From contig WGBH01000434.1 of assembly GCA_015494435.1 (NCBI GenBank), forward strand, positions 1 through 8,083: a DNA stretch of 8,083 nucleotides, read 5' to 3'. The position numbers and the translations under genes are program-made. The DNA is from Thiotrichaceae bacterium (GTDB lineage: Bacteria; Pseudomonadota; Gammaproteobacteria; Thiotrichales; Thiotrichaceae). The notes beneath the pieces are model-generated. The model did not search any database. It was given only the letters and a program-made list of their open reading frames with translations, and was not told the DNA's origin. This document shows positions 6,408 through 8,083 of this stretch, in pieces. The first letter of the stretch is position 1, and every line of letters starts with the position of its first letter.

Positions 6408-8057
6408 ATGGATCAAGCTCAACAAATATTAATCAATACTTTTGGCTATAATGAATTTCGCTATCATCAAGCCGATATTATCAATACTATTATCAATGGA
6501 AATGATGCTTTTGTGTTAATGCCAACAGGAGGAGGAAAATCGTTATGTTATCAAATTCCTGCTTTGGTTCGTGACGGTGTGGGTATTATTGTCTCCCCTC
6601 TAATTGCCTTAATGCAAGATCAGGTGAATGCATTAAGGCAGTTAGGGCTTAGAGCGGCTTTTTTAAATTCAACCCAATCTTATCAAGAGGCAGAATATGT
6701 CAAAAATGCCTTATCAAATAATCAACTTGATTTTCTCTATGTTGCGCCTGAGCGTTTATTAATGCCAGCAACATTTAGTTTATTAAGTGGTGCTTGTATC
6801 TCTTTGATTGCGATTGATGAAGCGCATTGTGTATCGCAATGGGGGCATGATTTTCGCCCCGAATATCAGCAACTTTCTGTCTTGCCTGAGCGTTTTCCTA
6901 ATATTCCACGTATTGCACTCACTGCAACTGCAGATTCAAGAACGCGTGCTGAAATCATTCAGCAATTAGCATTATTTCGTGCGCAAACCTATGTCAGTAG
7001 TTTTGATCGTCCTAATATTCGCTATATTATTTCGCAAGCTACTAATGCACGTAGTAGACTTTGGAATTTCATCCAGCAAAATCATCCGCAAGATGCAGGG
7101 ATTGTCTATTGTTTATCTAGAAAAAAAGTAGAGGATGTGGCGGCTTATTTAAATGCTAAAGGACGCACTGCTTTAGCCTATCATGCAAAAATGCCTGCTG
7201 CTATTCGACAGCAAAATCAAGAACGTTTTTTGCGTGAAGAAGGTATTATTATTGTCGCAACCGTTGCTTTTGGAATGGGGATTGATAAACCCAATGTACG
7301 TTTTGTTGCACACCTGAGTTTACCTAAAAATATCGAGGCTTATTACCAAGAAACAGGTAGAGCAGGTCGTGATGGAGAGGCTGCTAATGCATGGATGAGC
7401 TATGGTTTACAGGATTTAATAACGCTTAGCAAAATGTTAGAAGAAGGTGAAGGTAGCCCTGAATATAAACGCATTATAAAAAATAAATTGGATGCAATGC
7501 TGGGACTTTGTGAATCAACGCTCTGTCGTCGCCAAATGATTCTAAAATATTTTGATGAGACCATGAATGAGCCTTGTGGTAACTGTGATAATTGTTTAAA
7601 TCCACCCGAGACATGGGATGCTTCTATAGATGCACAAAAAGCTTTATCCGCAGTTTATCGGACAGGTCAGCAGTTTGGTGTTGTTTATGTGATTGATGTT
7701 TTAGTCGGAAAAGTTGATGCGCGTATTCGTCGTCATCATCATGATCAGCTTGCAGTATGGGGAATGGGAGATAATTTAAAACAGGTCGAATGGCGTAGTT
7801 TTTTTAGACAGTTGATAGCACAGGGCTATTTACGCATTGATAGTGAGCGTTTTGGAGCATTAGTTTTAACAGAAAAAGCACGTCCTGTACTGCGTGGTGA
7901 AGAAAAAATTCGTGCTAGAAAATACTCCTATAAAGATAATAATAATAGAATTAAAAGAAACCAAGAAACCAATTTAAGAGCCGTTGATCAAATATTATAT
8001 GATGCATTAAAAGGCATCCTTCATTCCCCAGTTAACACTTTATGGATGAAAAGATGA
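6408..8057 (+). CDS. recQ: ATP-dependent DNA helicase RecQ, HRDC domain lost
   Basis: RecQ unwinds DNA 3' to 5' in recombination and replication-fork repair. The 549-residue product (from ATG 6408; a TTG at 6372 would add 12 residues that include no homologous sequence) has: Walker A MPTGGGKS at 38-45, DEAH at 137-140 followed by the aromatic-rich loop SQWGHDFRPEY at 143-153, TATA at 172-175, a second RecA domain ending in QETGRAGRDG at 314-323, a zinc site C373, C390, C393, C396 (same spacing as E. coli C380/C397/C400/C403), and a winged helix with ARPVLRGE at 491-498. The HRDC domain begins near 525 (AVDQILYDALKGI) but after residue 537 the sequence is unrelated and ends in 12 residues. E. 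coli RecQ has 609 residues. The core should be active; HRDC-dependent DNA binding would be missing. Divergent from purM. Only weak A-rich bases precede the start. Confidence 0.93.
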   Translation: MDQAQQILINTFGYNEFRYHQADIINTIINGNDAFVLMPTGGGKSLCYQIPALVRDGVGIIVSPLIALMQDQVNALRQLGLRAAFLNSTQSYQEAEYVKNALSNNQLDFLYVAPERLLMPATFSLLSGACISLIAIDEAHCVSQWGHDFRPEYQQLSVLPERFPNIPRIALTATADSRTRAEIIQQLALFRAQTYVSSFDRPNIRYIISQATNARSRLWNFIQQNHPQDAGIVYCLSRKKVEDVAAYLNAKGRTALAYHAKMPAAIRQQNQERFLREEGIIIVATVAFGMGIDKPNVRFVAHLSLPKNIEAYYQETGRAGRDGEAANAWMSYGLQDLITLSKMLEEGEGSPEYKRIIKNKLDAMLGLCESTLCRRQMILKYFDETMNEPCGNCDNCLNPPETWDASIDAQKALSAVYRTGQQFGVVYVIDVLVGKVDARIRRHHHDQLAVWGMGDNLKQVEWRSFFRQLIAQGYLRIDSERFGALVLTEKARPVLRGEEKIRARKYSYKDNNNRIKRNQETNLRAVDQILYDALKGILHSPVNTLWMKR

Positions 8058-8083
8058 AAAGTGCCTCTATAGCATAATAAGAC
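8019..8083 (+). other. Non-HRDC sequence at the recQ 3' end
   Basis: From about base 8019 no frame on the + strand continues the HRDC domain. The stretch holds a tandem GATGAAAA pair (8045-8060), which contains the recQ stop, and a weak inverted repeat CACTTT (8036-8041)/AAAGTG (8058-8063). It may be the edge of an insertion or a deletion junction, but no insertion-sequence end is recognised and the window stops here. Confidence 0.35.

Noticed and set aside
8036..8063. Six-base inverted repeat at the recQ end as a terminator or insertion-sequence end
   Set aside because: The stem is short with a 16-base loop, no T run follows, and no known insertion-sequence end is recognised.

Overview
The window reads as a compact chromosomal stretch of an AT-rich gammaproteobacterium. 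The evidence is the gene set itself. A HolB gene followed by a type IV pilus PilZ gene and a YcfH/TatD gene is a usual gammaproteobacterial order, and YgfX-like proteins are largely confined to that group. The host is probably a free-living or mildly reduced lineage such as a methanotroph or thiotroph relative, but the sequence alone does not fix the genus. There are no tRNA or rRNA genes, no CRISPR array and no recognisable mobile-element gene.

Layout from left to right. Bases 1-216 hold no convincing gene. On the + strand follow holB (clamp-loader delta' subunit), pilZ, ycfH (TatD-family nuclease) and a YgfX-like membrane protein, closely packed and probably read together. After a 168-base gap with a candidate promoter and a strong ribosome binding site come a small single-pass membrane protein and a secreted protein of the DUF3106 type, built on an 18-residue tryptophan repeat. 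These two look like a unit of their own and have no assigned function.

The opposite strand carries purM, purN and lgt, in that transcription order, with an 11-base purM/purN overlap and a 9-base purN-lgt gap. PurN (step 3) and PurM (step 5) of purine synthesis are thus tied to lipoprotein maturation by Lgt. The lgt 3' end meets the DUF3106 gene with only 23 bases between the stops.

recQ diverges from purM across 116 bases that contain a perfect 9-bp inverted repeat. RecQ has a full helicase core, zinc site and winged helix, but its coding sequence stops at the first turns of the HRDC domain, so the C-terminus appears to have been replaced or lost close to the right edge of the window.

Most of the window is ordinary housekeeping sequence. 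The parts worth a second look are the RecQ truncation, the small membrane protein/DUF3106 pair, the purM-recQ palindrome, and the lgt linkage. I see no convincing evidence of an undescribed multi-gene system.
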